This document shows, piece by piece, positions 1-11,989 of a stretch of 64,000 nt of DNA. Numbering within the stretch: the first letter of the stretch is position 1; each line of letters starts with the position of its first letter. Where the stretch lies: positions 10,128,432 through 10,192,431 of the forward strand of contig CAIIXF020000012.1 in the NCBI GenBank assembly GCA_903813345.2, written 5' to 3'. This DNA is from Owenia fusiformis. Taxonomy: Eukaryota; Annelida; Polychaeta; Sabellida; Oweniidae. The notes beneath the pieces were generated by a model, which was given only the letters and a program-made list of their open reading frames with translations, was not told the DNA's origin and ran no database searches. The translations under genes and the position numbers were made by a program.

Positions 1-69
1 GAGTTAAAGATACATTTTACCCCACAAAATACACTTGTTTTTTATCCATGATTTCCACACTGAATGTAC

Positions 70-75
70 TTTATT
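70..75 (-). terminator. Poly(A) signal of the minus-strand zinc-finger gene
   Basis: AATAAA on the minus strand about 85 bases past the stop codon at 159, a usual distance for a short 3' UTR. Confidence 0.55.
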
Positions 76-158
76 AGATTCACATACATATCCAGTTTTC
101 AAACGTTTCTCAAACCATTAATACAGGAACACATACAACAGCACAAAAACATTCAAAG

Positions 159-3100
159 TCAAGATTTTCTCTTTTTTGCTCCCACTATCCCAGGTGATGA
201 CCCAGGTTTTCTCTTTTGTCCTGTTGTTACATCACCATCAAAAGTGGTGACATCATCATTTTCAGTTGTGACATCATCACTTTGTGTTACACTTACATCA
301 TCAATAGTCCCAACAATGTCCACATTCTCTTGTGTCTCTTCATTAATGTTCTCAGTCACAGTAAACTCAACCGTTTCCATTTCTCTTGAGTCCTCAACAT
401 CTGTTTCTTTGAGAACAGTCTTTAAATTATTTGTTTCTATGGAAATTGGGATGTCCTTCCCAAGACGCTGACAATATGTGCGTTTCACTTCACCAAGCTG
501 TTGATGTATCAAGTCTGTGTGCCTGGTTTGGAGTTCTGCTATGAGGGATTGGATCTTTTCATCCAATGGGATGCTTAGTTGATTGATTAAGTTCTGTTCT
601 TTTTCTTGCAGCAGTGTTATGTCATGCGCCTGCATTTGGACCTAAAATATAAACCAATAATAATGTGTCATTCACAGAAATTTGATGTTATATCACAATT
701 CATTCAGCTTTTTAGCCATGGATTAACTGAAGTCTGGTAATGAAAGTGAAAATATTGAGTTAAAAATTTTATTTTCTGTTGCGAGTGTAATTTTTGATTT
801 CCCACTTAGTAATGGAGTCCAATTGTCATAACCCAGAGTGGAACAAAGAAATTTTCGTTAAAAAAAGGTAATAAGGATTACATAAGACTGATTTTCAACA
901 GAATGGCAAATCAACATTTTCACTTTTTATTATGTGGGAAAGCAGGGGAAGGGGCTAAACAATAAAGAAAAATTAAGTCTCCCTCCATCTATCTATCCTC
1001 CCCAAAGAGGGTGGCATAGACTTGTAACTAGCAATATATGGAGAAATGAACTGTTAACATTGTCACCACGCAACCAACAGAGTTAACGTTGAGTTGTACT
1101 GACAGTGTTTTTGGATTACCTGGCACTGAAGTTGATTGATTTCCAGAGTTAATCTTTGTTATTATTGCTTTATTTATCTAACCTCCAACAAGAGGGTGGC
1201 ATGGACTTGTAACTAGCCTATAGAGAAATGAACTGTAAACAATGTACACCAACCAATAGACTTCACGTTGTACAGTATATGACAGAATCTTTGGATTACC
1301 TGGGACTGAAGTTGATTGATTTCCAGAGTTAATCTTTGTTCTGTTTCACATTTCTCAATCTCAAGTTGTTCATTTCTTCTCTCAAGACTTTCCACTTTAC
1401 GTTCAAGCTCACCCTTCTTCAGTAAGATTTCACTCAAGTCAAACTGTAATTTGGAAAAGTACTCAAGTCAATTTACATACATTCGAAACACACTTTTAAA
1501 TTACAGGTGTAATTACACATCAATCTGTAGTATGAAACAGTACTCAAGTCAATTTACATACATTAAATTAAACTTTTAGATTACAAGTTTTAGTACAAAT
1601 TAAATTGTAATACTTAATTACTGACCATCCTCTCCTTGTATAATAATCATAGCCTTTTCCCACTTTCCCATTTAAACTTACCTCTGTATTGATTGCTGTA
1701 AGGTCAGTGTGCTCATTGGTAACATCTGACCATCCTCTCCTTGTATAATAATCATAGCCTTCGCCCACTTTCCCATTTAAACGTACCTCTGTATTGATTG
1801 CTGTAAGGTCAGATGCGCTCATTGGTAACATCTGACCATCCTCTCCTTGTATAATAATCATAGCCTTCACCCACTTTCCCATTTAAACGTACCTCTGTAT
1901 TAATGGCTGTAAGGTCAGATGCGCTCATTCGAAACATCTGACCAACCTCTCCTTGTATAATAATCATAGCCTTCATCCACTTTCCCATTTAAACTAACCT
2001 CTGTATTGATAGCTGTGAGGTCAGATGTGCTCATTGGTAACATCTGACCATATTCTCCTTGTATAATGATCATAGCCTTCACTCACTTTCCCATTTAAAC
2101 TTACCTCTGTATTGATTGCTGTAAGGCCAGATGCACTCATTGGTAACATCTGAACATCCTCCCCTTGTACAATAATCATAGCCTTCATCCACTTTCCCAT
2201 TTAAACGTACCTCTGTATTGATGGCTGTGAGGTCAGATGCGCTCATTGGTATCATCTGACCATCCTTTCCTCATATAATAATCATAGCCTTCATCCACTT
2301 TCCCATTTAAACGTACCTCTGTATTAATGGCTGTAGGGTCAGATGTGTTCATTGGTAACATCTGACCATATTCTCCTTGTATAATAACCATAGCCTTTGC
2401 CCACTTGCCCATTTAAACTTACCTCTGTATTAATGGCTGTGAGGTCAGATGTGCTCATTGGTAACATCTGACCATATTCTCCTTGTATAATAATCATAGC
2501 CTTCACCCACTTTCCCATTTAAACTTACCTCTGTATTGATGGCTGTGAGGTCAGATGTGCTCAATGGTAACATCTGACCATATTCTCCTTGTATAATAAT
2601 CATAACCTTCACCCACTTTCCCATTTAAATGTACCTCTGTATCGATGGCTGTGAGGTCAGATGTGCTCATTGGTAACATCTGACCATATTGTCCTTGTAT
2701 AATAATCATAGCCTTCACCCACTTTCCCATTTAAATGTACCTCTGTATTGATGGCTGTGAGGTCAGATGTGCTCATTGGTAACATCTGACCATATTCTCC
2801 TTGTATAATAATCATAACCTTCACCCACTTTCCCATTTAAATGTACCTCTGTATTAATGGCTGTGAGGTCAGATGCGCTCATTGGTAACATCTGACCAAC
2901 CTCTCCTTGTATAATAATCATAGCCTCCACCCACTTTCCCATTTAAACTTACCTCTGTATTGATGGCTGTAAGGTCAGATGTGCTCATTGGTAACATCTG
3001 GCCATATTCTCCTTGTATAATAATCATAACCTTCACCCACTTTCCCATTTAAATGTACCTCTGTATTGATGGCTGTAAGGTCAGATGTGCTCATTGGTAA

Positions 3101-6100
3101 CATCTGACCATATTCTCCTTGTATGATAATCATAGCCTTCACCCACTTTCCCCTTTAAACTTACCTCTGTATTGATAGCTGTGAGGTCAGATGCTCTCAT
3201 TGGTAACATCTGACCATATACTCCTTGTATAATAATCATAGCCTTCACCCATTTTCCCATTTAAACGTACCTCTGTATTGATGGCTGTGAGGTCAGATGC
3301 GCTCATTGGTATCATCTGACCATCCTTTCCTCATATAATAATCATAGCCTTCACCCACTTTCCCATTTAAACTTACCTCTGTATTAATGGCTGTGAGGTC
3401 AGATGCGCTCATTGGTAACATCTGACCATCCTCTCCTTGTATGATAATCATAGTCTGATGTTGTTGCTGTTGTTGTTCTGCATGTGATGTCACAGTCTCA
3501 TTGGCTGCCACTGATTGGTCACTTGATTTGGGTCCGCTTGACTCCAGGCTTTCAGTGGATGCATTTAGAATGGCTGCAATGAATTAGTATAGATGATGTC
3601 TCTAAGTATTGTAAAAGTAAATTTAGGGTTCTCACTCAACAACCTGCTCCACCCTTTAAGTTTCAGGAAAAATGATTCAGATTCAATTTCAATCAGTGAA
3701 ACCTGTATATTGAAACACCTGTAGATATGGAACACCTGACAACTGACTTAATGTTAATGAATCTCTCAAACACCTTCCAAGTTGAATAATTTTTAGAGTA
3801 CCAAAGGTGTTACACTTAGACAATTAATTACAATACAATACAATACAATGTTGTAAAGTGGCTTATAATGTTTTTTTAACAAAGCCGCTCATATGTATGT
3901 ATTATTATTATTTGATTTATGGAAATAAAGTGTAGGATATGTCAATTATAGATACAAATGTCTATTATATCCCAAAGTAAGAAATGAACACAACTTTCAT
4001 ATTCGGGACAATTCCACAGATAAATGCTGTAATGTAATCCAATGTGAAAATATTGAAATCTTTAGATTGATTATGAAAAAACGAGGATTTTCGGTACATA
4101 ACCCCATATACCACGGGATAGCTCCATATGTCCCCTTTCAAATCAAAACAAAAATTGCATAGAACACCCATTGAGAAAAAAAGATATGACTGCTTTTTCC
4201 GCCATCTATCCGAATTTTAAACAATTTTCAATAGATTTCAAACTCAAGACCACCGTCACAAAAAGTCAAATATTTGAAGTGAACCGAATCATTTCGCCAT
4301 ACTTTTTGTAAAATTATATACACACGAGATAAACAAAATAAAATATAAAATCTGTACATTTTCACTGGTGATTGCACTGATAAATATTGATTTCAATCAA
4401 TCAAATTTAGATTTTTTGTCTTCTACCTTTTCACTAGCGCCATCTGTGGAGTTATCCCTAATAGTGCCATGGTTCGATGATTTTTGGTGAAAAATGATAT
4501 TTTTATGAAAGAATGAAGAATTTCAAGATTGTTTGTGCAGTTTAAGAATGATATATAGACAATTGGGCATTTTATGGGTACTTAACTAACCTTGGGGTGG
4601 TTCGAATTTAGGCCCAAATTTTTTCTTGAGAATTCAACATTTCTTCATTTAAATGGTTACATTAACTTGGATCTATAAAATTGAGCTTCCAAAGAGTCGA
4701 GCAAACTTATTTATATTGATCAAAGTGTTTTATTGGCAAAAATCACTGGACCATGACACATTCATTTGGCCAATTTTTGGGCAAAATTAGCCAAAAGCTG
4801 ACTAAATTAGTCAGTTTTCACTGGTTTTCTATTCTTTAACTTCCTCTTATATCAAAATTATAGATTAATTTTGGCTAATTAGATACCATTCGTGGAATTA
4901 TTCCCAATTGTAGCCTTAAAAAATCAAATTCAGCCATTTATTTCGTTCAAATATGTTGACATCTCTCGGAAAAATTAGGCTGAGAAATTTTGACATCTAA
5001 AAATGTTACAATACATCCTTTACCAAGCAAAATATGGCAAAAAATATTCAATATTTTATATGACAGTTCGCAGGCCCACAAACAATGACATTTCAGGCAA
5101 CTTTCCGATGGTTAATGCCAAACAGTGCCTAATAATCGTCAAAACCCGTAATTTTGAAGTCAAAAAAAGAAAAATGCTGATTCAGCATTATTTTTTAGTT
5201 TCTTCCGATCAGATCCTTATGGGCCATCGTCCAATAAACATTTCACGTCACATATCTCTTATTCTGAGAGGTTTCGAGCCAAATAATAGCAGTTTTAGTA
5301 ATTTCTTATGTTGCTAATAGGGACAATTCCACAGATAAATGCTGTAATGTAATCCAATGTGAAAATATTGAAATCTTTGGATTGATTATGAAAAAACGAG
5401 GAATTTTCGGTACATAACCCCATATACCACGGGATAGCTCCATATGTCCCCTTTCAAATCAAAACAAAAATTGCATAGAACACCCATTGAGAAAAAAAGA
5501 TATGACTGCTTTTTCCGCCATCTATCCGAATTTTAAACAATTTTCAATAGATTTCAAACTCAAGACCACCGTCACAAAAAGTCAAATATTTGAAGTGAAC
5601 CGAATCATTTCGCCATACTTTTTGTAAAATTATATACACACGAGATAAACAAAATAAAATATAAAATCTGTACATTTTCACTGGTGATTGCACTGATAAA
5701 TATTGATTTCAATCAACCATCATCCCGATTTCAAATTTAGATTTTTTGTCTTCTACCTTTTCACTAGCGCCATCTGTGGAGTTATCCCTTCTGTATTCAA
5801 TCTATATTTCAAAACGAGGTTGATAGTAGTGACACCTATTGACATCAATTATTGGTTGTGCAAACACAATGGAACAATCACTTAAATCAATCAAATATGC
5901 AACATCTATATTCAGGATTTGCTGAAATGAAGAAACACCAAATTCTATTGTAGGATATGTCAATTATAGATACAAATGTCTATTAATATCCCAAAGTAAT
6001 AAGTGAACACAACTTCCATATTCTGTATTCAATCTATATTTCAAAACGAGGCTGATAGTAGTGACACCTATTGACAGCAATTATTGGTTGTGCAAACACA

Positions 6101-9100
6101 ATGGAACAATCACTTAATCAATCAAATATACAACATAAAGTTATGATAAAAAAAAATTACAATATGGAGAATATGCTCAAAACCTCTAGACATTAAAAAT
6201 TGTTTGTGGGCCTCAGTTATGGAATATGTGCTTTGTGACATAACGCATACTTTTGTATGAGGGTATGCTATGTAGCATTGGGAAATAGTTTCAGTTTTTA
6301 TGGTTTCTTTATTTTACTTTACAATATGATCTACAAATGACAGGATTGGGAAATGATGGGGGACAGTCATTATGAAAACCCCTATGTATGTGCTTACAAT
6401 TCTCTTGGCTCATGACAGCCTCAGTTAATGCAGGGTGTATTGTATTAGAGCTGACCATGATGTCTTCTGCAGAGACTGAGATTTCTTCAGTTGCTGCTGC
6501 TGTCTCCCCTAGCAACGGACTGGTGTTGTATGGTGTGTTCACCTCCTGAAATTATACATCACAAAAAATAAGATTTGGCATTTATTTTCCAAGGATATTT
6601 AGGTCGAACTTTTGTTATTTGTAGGCTCAGTTGTAAATGAGTAGTAAAATCTACAGGAATTTTTGATCAAATCAAAATTTTTGATTCCACAATAAAATTG
6701 GTCAAATCTTTTCTTATTTGGGTTCAACGATGTTCACAATTATTTATGGTATAACCTCATTACCTCATGACTTTTGCAAGATGAATTTTTACACAAATGA
6801 TTATTGATAAATCATGTGTAGTTTATATTTTACTTCAAACATCAAATATTATTTTTCATTAAATGATTCGCGTCGAATCTAGAAAAATTGCGCCATTGAA
6901 ATTTTGTATTTCAGGAGGAGACAGAAAATATATATAAACACGTCACGCGTATAATGCACAATGTACCAATCAGATGGTTTGTTTTAGCATTATTAAATAA
7001 GGTTGAATTGATCAATTTGGGCATACTGTACACATATTTCCCTCTGGTTAAACCCTGTATCCAGAACCTCTCAGTACGAACCCCTTATACATTCAACCAC
7101 CTGGACATGTCTGGATAACCTGGAGGTGGTTTGTGGGTTCCTAAAGAAGTTCATATTTTATTTCCCTCTGGATAAACCCTATATCCAGAACCTCCCAGTA
7201 CTTAACCCTTATACATTCAACCAGTTAAGCATACCTGAGTAACCTGAATCTGGAAGGTGGTCTGTGGGTTCCTAAAGTTATTTTATTTCCCTCTGGATAA
7301 ACCCTGTATCCAGAACCTCCCCATACTTAACCCTTATACATTCAACCTGTTAAGCATACCTGAGTAACCTGTATCTGGAAGGTGGTCTGTGGGTTCCTAA
7401 AGTGAGTCTTGTAATGTTTAATCGCCTCATCTCTCCTATTAAAGCCATTCTTACATCTATAACAGTGCCAGTGCGCCCCTTTGAATTTCTTCTCTCCTTT
7501 GATTGCCCCTACAATATCACAGCTTTCACAGCATCTTAGAATCTTCAGACCTATAAAGCAGTAAAGCATGTTTAATGTTTAATGCGCTAATGATCATCTT
7601 ATAGTACAATTACATCATGAAGGGCAACATAGTGAAATATTGGATCAAGGGCCGATGATGTCGCTTATTGCTCGGGTCAATATAGTAAATAAAAGCCTTC
7701 TAAACTAGAACTAATACCCCTAGAACAGGCCCGACAAAGTGGTAATAATAGGTGTACATGTATTTGTGCATCTTTGTGCAAAACTGAAAAATGTAAACCA
7801 TGTTTGGAATGAGCTGTAAATCATATGAGACTCCAATTGGAGAACTGTACTATATTAAATTCCTGAACAGGCAGATATACTTAATTTTAAAAAAGATGGT
7901 AAAGGAACTGGAAATAATGGACGCAGACCTCCATTTTCGATCCGGAAAGAGGTAGGTGTGATTTTACTTGGTAGCCTGTGATAGTTTTGCAGTGTTTCCT
8001 TGTCTAGAAACAGGCTCGTCAGATTCCCAGTACATTGAGGAACACACAATTCTTATAAAATGACAGTCATTCATCTAAATTTTTTGTAATGTGATCAAAA
8101 ATGCAGGTCTGCGTCCAGTATTTCCAGTTGTACCCCTGAGGAAACTAAAATTAATTTCAGGATGAAAATAAAAAAACAATGTCATACTGTACATATGATT
8201 TATATTTTCTAACAATACAAAAATACCTGCAAAATCTAGTGCTTTATCGACATGCTTGACCCTGTAATGTGCTCTCAGTATGACTGGATCAGTGTAGGCC
8301 TCAGATTTCACACAGAATGGACAGTGCATGTGAGGGTATTTGAATTCACAGCTAGCAATGAAACACTCCAGAATGTTGAAGTTGTTCTCTGTCCCCTTCA
8401 TGCGCACACTCGGGTGAGTCTACAACAAAAGGGAGTCTCTATTTTCTTCTTCATAATTCTACATATCTACATCTTCATATAGTGATACTACAGTGAAACC
8501 TGTAAAGTGGAACACCTCTATAAATGGAACATCTCACAAGTGTTTAATGTAATTTGCAAATTAACCACTCCTCAGTTCAGAGCTGGTTGTATATTACATC
8601 TTGGGATTGTAATCCATTCAGATCAGAGACTTTTTTTATTTATTTTTATTTATCTATTAAAATCATATAAAAATATATACATATCAGTGATAATGACACC
8701 CTAGTGGGTGTACATGTATGTCTTATCACAAGCTAAAATATTTTAAAAATGGCATATTGTTAGTTACATCTATTATTGATATTATCAATTTTTTGATTTG
8801 AGAATTAGAATGGAGTTGACACAATCACTGACTTGACAAAGCAGACCAATGACAGCTGTAGGACTTTGTTTACATGTCCAAGATTTTAATGACCTATCTG
8901 ATGTACATGTAGTCAAAACACTGACATTAAAAGTCATCAGCGCATGGTGACTATCTACATGTAAATCTATGACATTGATCAGTGATCAGGATTTTAAAAA
9001 TGATTGAGAACACTGCATCGTCATTATGAACTGAGAGTGCGCATAAACAATTGCGTAGCATCATGTACATTACACATAAAACATCACATGGCATTCTCTC

Positions 9101-10597
9101 AAAATTTAGAGAAAAGTTGATTTTTTATATTGAATTCCCAAATACTTTTCCCACACACTAACGCAAATGAGTTTTATTTTCAAGAAGCACCTATTTCGTC
9201 ATGCCATCATTCAAAACAGGTTCGTAGAATGAAACATTGGATAAAACTGGCCAATAATGTACATCTTATTAGTACATATTAGTTGGAATTAGGTATTTTG
9301 AAATGCCCCAGAACGCTTCAAATGCAATCTAATTTTCAAATTCACTCGTGACCACCCTATGCAGACAGAGCCTGTGGGAAATATTGGGTGCGGCGCAAAT
9401 GAGCGGAGGGTGCGGAGCTAACGGTCATTTTTGAATTTAAAATTGGGATATTTCTGAAACCAAGATATGTGTATTTGACACCAAATATCAATAAAATTGT
9501 GAAAATAGTAGTGCAATTCATTTTATAGTGACGCAGCATGCCTTAAACATTTCCCAGACCTATATATTTTGAGACTATCCTTTTAATACTGCGTCCCCAG
9601 CATTCATAAAAAATGGTGTTCAAGATACACTACCCATGCAAATTATTTTTGCATCTTGAAAGCCAGGCAGTATCTGTGTGATTTTATAAAAATTCGGAAA
9701 TGTTCTTCAGATATGAGCCCCCTCTAAATATTGGGTGCGGAGCTACGTTTATGGAGCTGCTCCGCACCCAATATTTAGAGGGGGCTCATATCTGAAAAAA
9801 TTTCCGAATTTTTATAAAATCACACAGATACTGCCTGGCTTCCAAGATGCAAAAATAATTTGTATAGATAGTGCACCTTGAACACCATTTTTTATGAATG
9901 CTGGGGACTCAGTATTAAAAGGATAATTTCAAAATATATAGGTCTGGGAAAGGTTTAAGGCACACTGCGTCGCTATAGAATGAATTGCGCTACTATTTTC
10001 ACAATTGTATTGATATTTGGTGTCAAATACACATATCTTAGTATATTTGAAGTCCCAAAACGGCTTAGTTTCAGAAATATCCCAAATTTAAATTCAAAAA
10101 TAACCGTTAGCTCCGCACCCTCCGCTCATTTGCTCCGCACCCAATATTTCCCACAGGCTCTGTCTGCATAGGGTGGTGACGTACACTCACAAAATACACA
10201 CGCAATAACATTGAGAAATATGAATGTACAACTGACATCACAGGCAATGGAACATAGAAATAATCCCCCCCCCACTCTCTATATATAAGTAAAATAAAAT
10301 TTTACTTATATATAGAGAGTGGGGGGGGGATTATTTCTATGTTCCATTGCCTGTGACTGACATATACCTGGAAGTACAGGAGTTGTTCTAGTTCGGGGTC
10401 AGTTTAGATTAATCACTATTTATGTGATCAGATGTCATCTGCTGAAGTTTCACTGGAACTTTCAGACTTGAAGTTGAAGTTGATCAAGAAATTGAATCAA
10501 TTTTGATTTTCATTTTTCCATGAAGTTTGTGCAACATGTTCAAAAAGCAAATATGAAATAATTAACGTTCAAATACACTTACCACAAATGTATTCAT
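159..10597 (-). CDS. Seven-exon C2H2 zinc-finger / coiled-coil protein (456 aa predicted)
   Basis: Exons on the minus strand, 5' to 3': 10597-10583, 8419-8227, 7550-7360, 6545-6398, 3573-3377, 1443-1300, 641-159 (stop TGA at 161-159). Every junction has AG acceptor and GT donor, phases agree throughout, and the sum is 1371 nt. Residues 38-61 form a C2H2 finger (CPFC ... HYRVKH). A Cys-rich stretch at 76-80 precedes a second C2H2 finger at 99-119 (CYRC ... HYKTH). A Ser/Thr-rich linker with a short Gln run follows, then a heptad-like Leu/Glu-rich coiled coil from about residue 250 to 330, and an acidic Thr/Asp-rich tail ending in a basic KKRKS, possibly a nuclear localisation signal. The architecture fits a dimerising nuclear DNA-binding protein; that role is inferred and I do not recognise the orthologue. 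The five-codon first exon is the least certain part; Met12 in exon 2 is an alternative start. An AATAAA lies on the minus strand at 75-70. Confidence 0.8.
961..1340 (-). repeat. Tandem duplication of exon-6 end with its 5' splice site
   Basis: The last ~40 bases of the coiled-coil exon (real donor after 1300) with downstream intron are repeated about 180 bp away: a second copy of the exon end and CAG|GTAATC-type donor lies at about 1120-1160. The flanking segment around 'agagggtggca' also occurs at both ~1006 and ~1191. Only the exon 3' end is copied, not the acceptor, so the copy cannot form a full exon. Confidence 0.75.
1580..3450 (-). repeat. 106-bp minisatellite built from exon-5 end plus 5' splice site (17 copies)
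   Basis: Seventeen head-to-tail copies with a 106-bp period. Read on the minus strand, each unit is 75 nt of coding exon (25 codons, beginning MIIIQGEDGQ and ending TAINTE) followed by 31 nt of intron starting with a donor. The parental copy is the true exon end at 3377 (GAG|GTAAGT). Downstream copies carry donors of the forms GTAAGT, GTACGT, GTACAT and one GTTAGT, at roughly 106-bp steps from 3271 down to 1680. Because 106 is not a multiple of 3, read-through between copies changes frame. Confidence 0.9.
3697..3770 (+). repeat. Short dispersed repeat starting CAGTGAAACCTGTA
   Basis: The segment 'cagtgaaacctgta...aacacctgta...atggaacacct' recurs at about 8491-8540. It resembles the kind of terminus seen in pogo/Tigger-like elements, but no full element or target duplication is visible. 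Confidence 0.3.
4005..5788. mobile_element. Composite inverted-repeat element in zinc-finger gene intron 4
   Basis: Two near-identical direct copies (4005-4458 and 5320-5788), each with inverted ends GGGACAATTCCACAGAT / ATCTGTGGAGTTATCCC, flank an 861-bp interior that begins and ends with TAATA. The whole block is bracketed by TTC at 4002-4004 and 5789-5791. The uninterrupted target with a single TTC is present in a local duplicate at 6021-6023. No transposase is encoded, so it must be non-autonomous. Confidence 0.75.
5789..6150. repeat. Local tandem duplication containing the empty target site
   Basis: The segment after the composite element (5789-5930) is repeated at about 6021-6150, and the segment before it (about 3931-4004) is repeated at about 5951-6023. 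The right copy therefore shows the sequence as it was before insertion of the composite element. Confidence 0.7.
7030..7400 (-). repeat. ~125-bp tandem triplication spanning exon-3 donor
   Basis: Three copies, each containing 'cctctggataaaccc...ccagaacctccc' and the last ~35 coding bases plus donor of exon 3. The functional donor is after 7360 (CAG|GTATGC). A second intact copy of the donor is after 7235. The third, near 7108, has lost the GT. Each copy also carries a CTTTAG acceptor-like motif just 5' of the exon-end piece, so the middle copy looks like a small cassette exon. The 'cctctggataaaccc' part also occurs inverted at about 34940-34980. Confidence 0.7.
9347..10181. mobile_element. 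835-bp foldback element, arms ~400 bp
   Basis: Long imperfect palindrome centred near 9750. The outer ends read GTGACCACCCTATGCAGACA and its near-complement at 10162-10181, and 'ccgcacccaatattt' occurs near both the ends and the centre. No ORF of known family is present. I could not identify a convincing target-site duplication. Confidence 0.75.
10238..10356. repeat. 119-bp near-perfect hairpin with poly-C/poly-G in the arms
   Basis: Left arm begins TCACAGGCAATGGAACATAG and contains a run of about 9 C. The right arm is its reverse complement with about 9 G. The two arms meet at an A/T-rich centre near 10297. Confidence 0.8.
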
Positions 10598-10754
10598 GAT
10601 AATGAATTATTCAGCTACAGGATACAGCATCGATTTCTCTTGAATTCTTCTCTAAAATGTAGAAACTTTCAATTTATTTTCCCACTTGCACAAAACGTCA
10701 TCAGTTCTTGGCATCGAAGTAATGACGTCATCAAGTATGGCGCAGAAATCCAAC
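10598..10754. promoter_or_regulatory. Candidate bidirectional promoter
   Basis: Only 157 bp separate the proposed ATG of the minus-strand zinc-finger gene (10597) from a plus-strand ATG with a good downstream donor (10755). The short gap between divergent starts is the whole case; there is no transcript evidence and no TATA box stood out. Confidence 0.4.
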
Positions 10755-10812
10755 ATGGCTGAAATTGGTCTTTGTAATGACCTGTATTATGTATTTAGTT
10801 CATTTAATCAGT
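10755..10812 (+). CDS. Candidate first coding exon (19 codons, donor follows)
   Basis: ATG at 10755 opens a short exon beginning MAEIGLCNDLYYV and ends in AATCAGT|GTAAGTAT, a strong donor in phase 1. Joined to the acceptor at 15143 it stays open until TGA at 15200-15202, giving a roughly 38-codon ORF that stops just before the zinc-finger ATG at 15238. It could therefore be a 5' UTR exon carrying an upstream ORF of that gene, or the first exon of another gene whose remaining exons I could not recognise. Confidence 0.4.
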
Positions 10813-11774
10813 GTAAGTATATCTATTTTGTGATTTAAATACATCTTTTTGTACTCAATATATTCATGAAACAATATAATTCTGTTTTATAAAAATCGTT
10901 TGACTGAATCATGTAGAAATGTCGATCAATTTGTACGGGTAATTGGGCATAGATTAAATACTGGCACTGGCAGGGAAATTGACATGGCACGATTCCTTTG
11001 GCTAATTACATCGATTTGACAAACAACTTCTGTGAGCTATCATTTCCAAACATAAACATTTTTGATAAGGCAATGATCATGATATCTTGTTGGTGTGTGA
11101 GTGACCGATTGCATGCAGTAGGAATGGAATGGAAGTGGAATAGTATTTCAAATGGAAATTTGGAACATCATCTTGTCCTTTACAGTGCAGCGTTTTCAAT
11201 AGGGACTATGAAAAGTGAGTCCCGGGGACCCAGTGTTATAAAAATTTGGGGTCCCTCCCAAAACAAGAAAATGCAGCAAACTCCTCGAGTCGAGGTCTCC
11301 AAGTCAAAAAAATGCCTGACCCTCTCATGTATCTGTTGATTATCCCTGTTTATAACTGATTCAAGAGCCTGGCACTGAACGAACCTAATATGCCTATTTG
11401 TTATTTGTTTAGTTGTTGGTTGGTAACATGTTTATGACGTCACAAATGATGCGAAGAATCTTTAAACCAATCAGTGAAGTCTATATTAATTGTTTGTTTA
11501 GTTGTTGATGTGGCAATACGTGTCTGACATCACGGGTGATTGCAGCATATTCCAGTCACGCCATTTTACGACATTGCATAATTTTAGCTGTTTTGGCTTC
11601 ATTTCACTTTATTTAAAAGACTTTTAAAAATATATCAATGAGTCAGTATTTTTTCTTATAAATATTTATATTTGAATTTGAGGTCAAAGTCCGAACATTT
11701 GATCAACTGATTGAAATCACATTTTAAGGAGGTGAAGAAGTGAATAATTACAGGAGCAAACGTGATCAATGGTT

Positions 11775-11839
11775 CGAGGTCTCTCGCAAAGTAGTCGCCA
11801 CGCTCCTACTTCGCGCTGCCTTCGGCAGAGGAGACCTCG
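11775..11839. repeat. Short inverted repeat (CGAGGTCTC / GAGACCTCG)
   Basis: Nine-base inverted arms flank a GC-rich loop in otherwise AT-rich DNA. A related 'gtcgaggtctcc' lies at about 11290. The surrounding 10998-11958 reading frames match nothing I know. Confidence 0.35.
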
Positions 11840-11989
11840 AAAAAAGTGGGTCCCAATTGAAAAAAGAGAAACACTTAATAAACGTGTATTCTTTATGTTG
11901 CTTTATCATGTTTTTATTGCATGTATTTAGACCCTGGGGTCAGATTGTACAAGTGTAAATGATGAATAAGTAACGTTTATACACAAGGC

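Noticed and set aside
64-471. Plus-strand 135-codon ORF
   Set aside because: Antisense to the terminal exon of the minus-strand zinc-finger gene, which has matching splice phase and a poly(A) signal; Ser/Thr/Val-rich translation is the shadow of the acidic tail.
1568-1882. Minus-strand 104-codon ORF across the 106-bp array
   Set aside because: It reads through donor sites between repeat units; only the parental copy at 3377-3573 is joined to a real exon.
5003-5317. 104-codon plus ORF in the interior of the composite element
   Set aside because: No similarity to any transposase or known domain and no paired acceptor/donor; probably chance.
10998-11339. 113-codon plus ORF
   Set aside because: No recognisable domain, codon pattern looks non-coding, and no acceptor in a phase matching the 10812 donor stood out.
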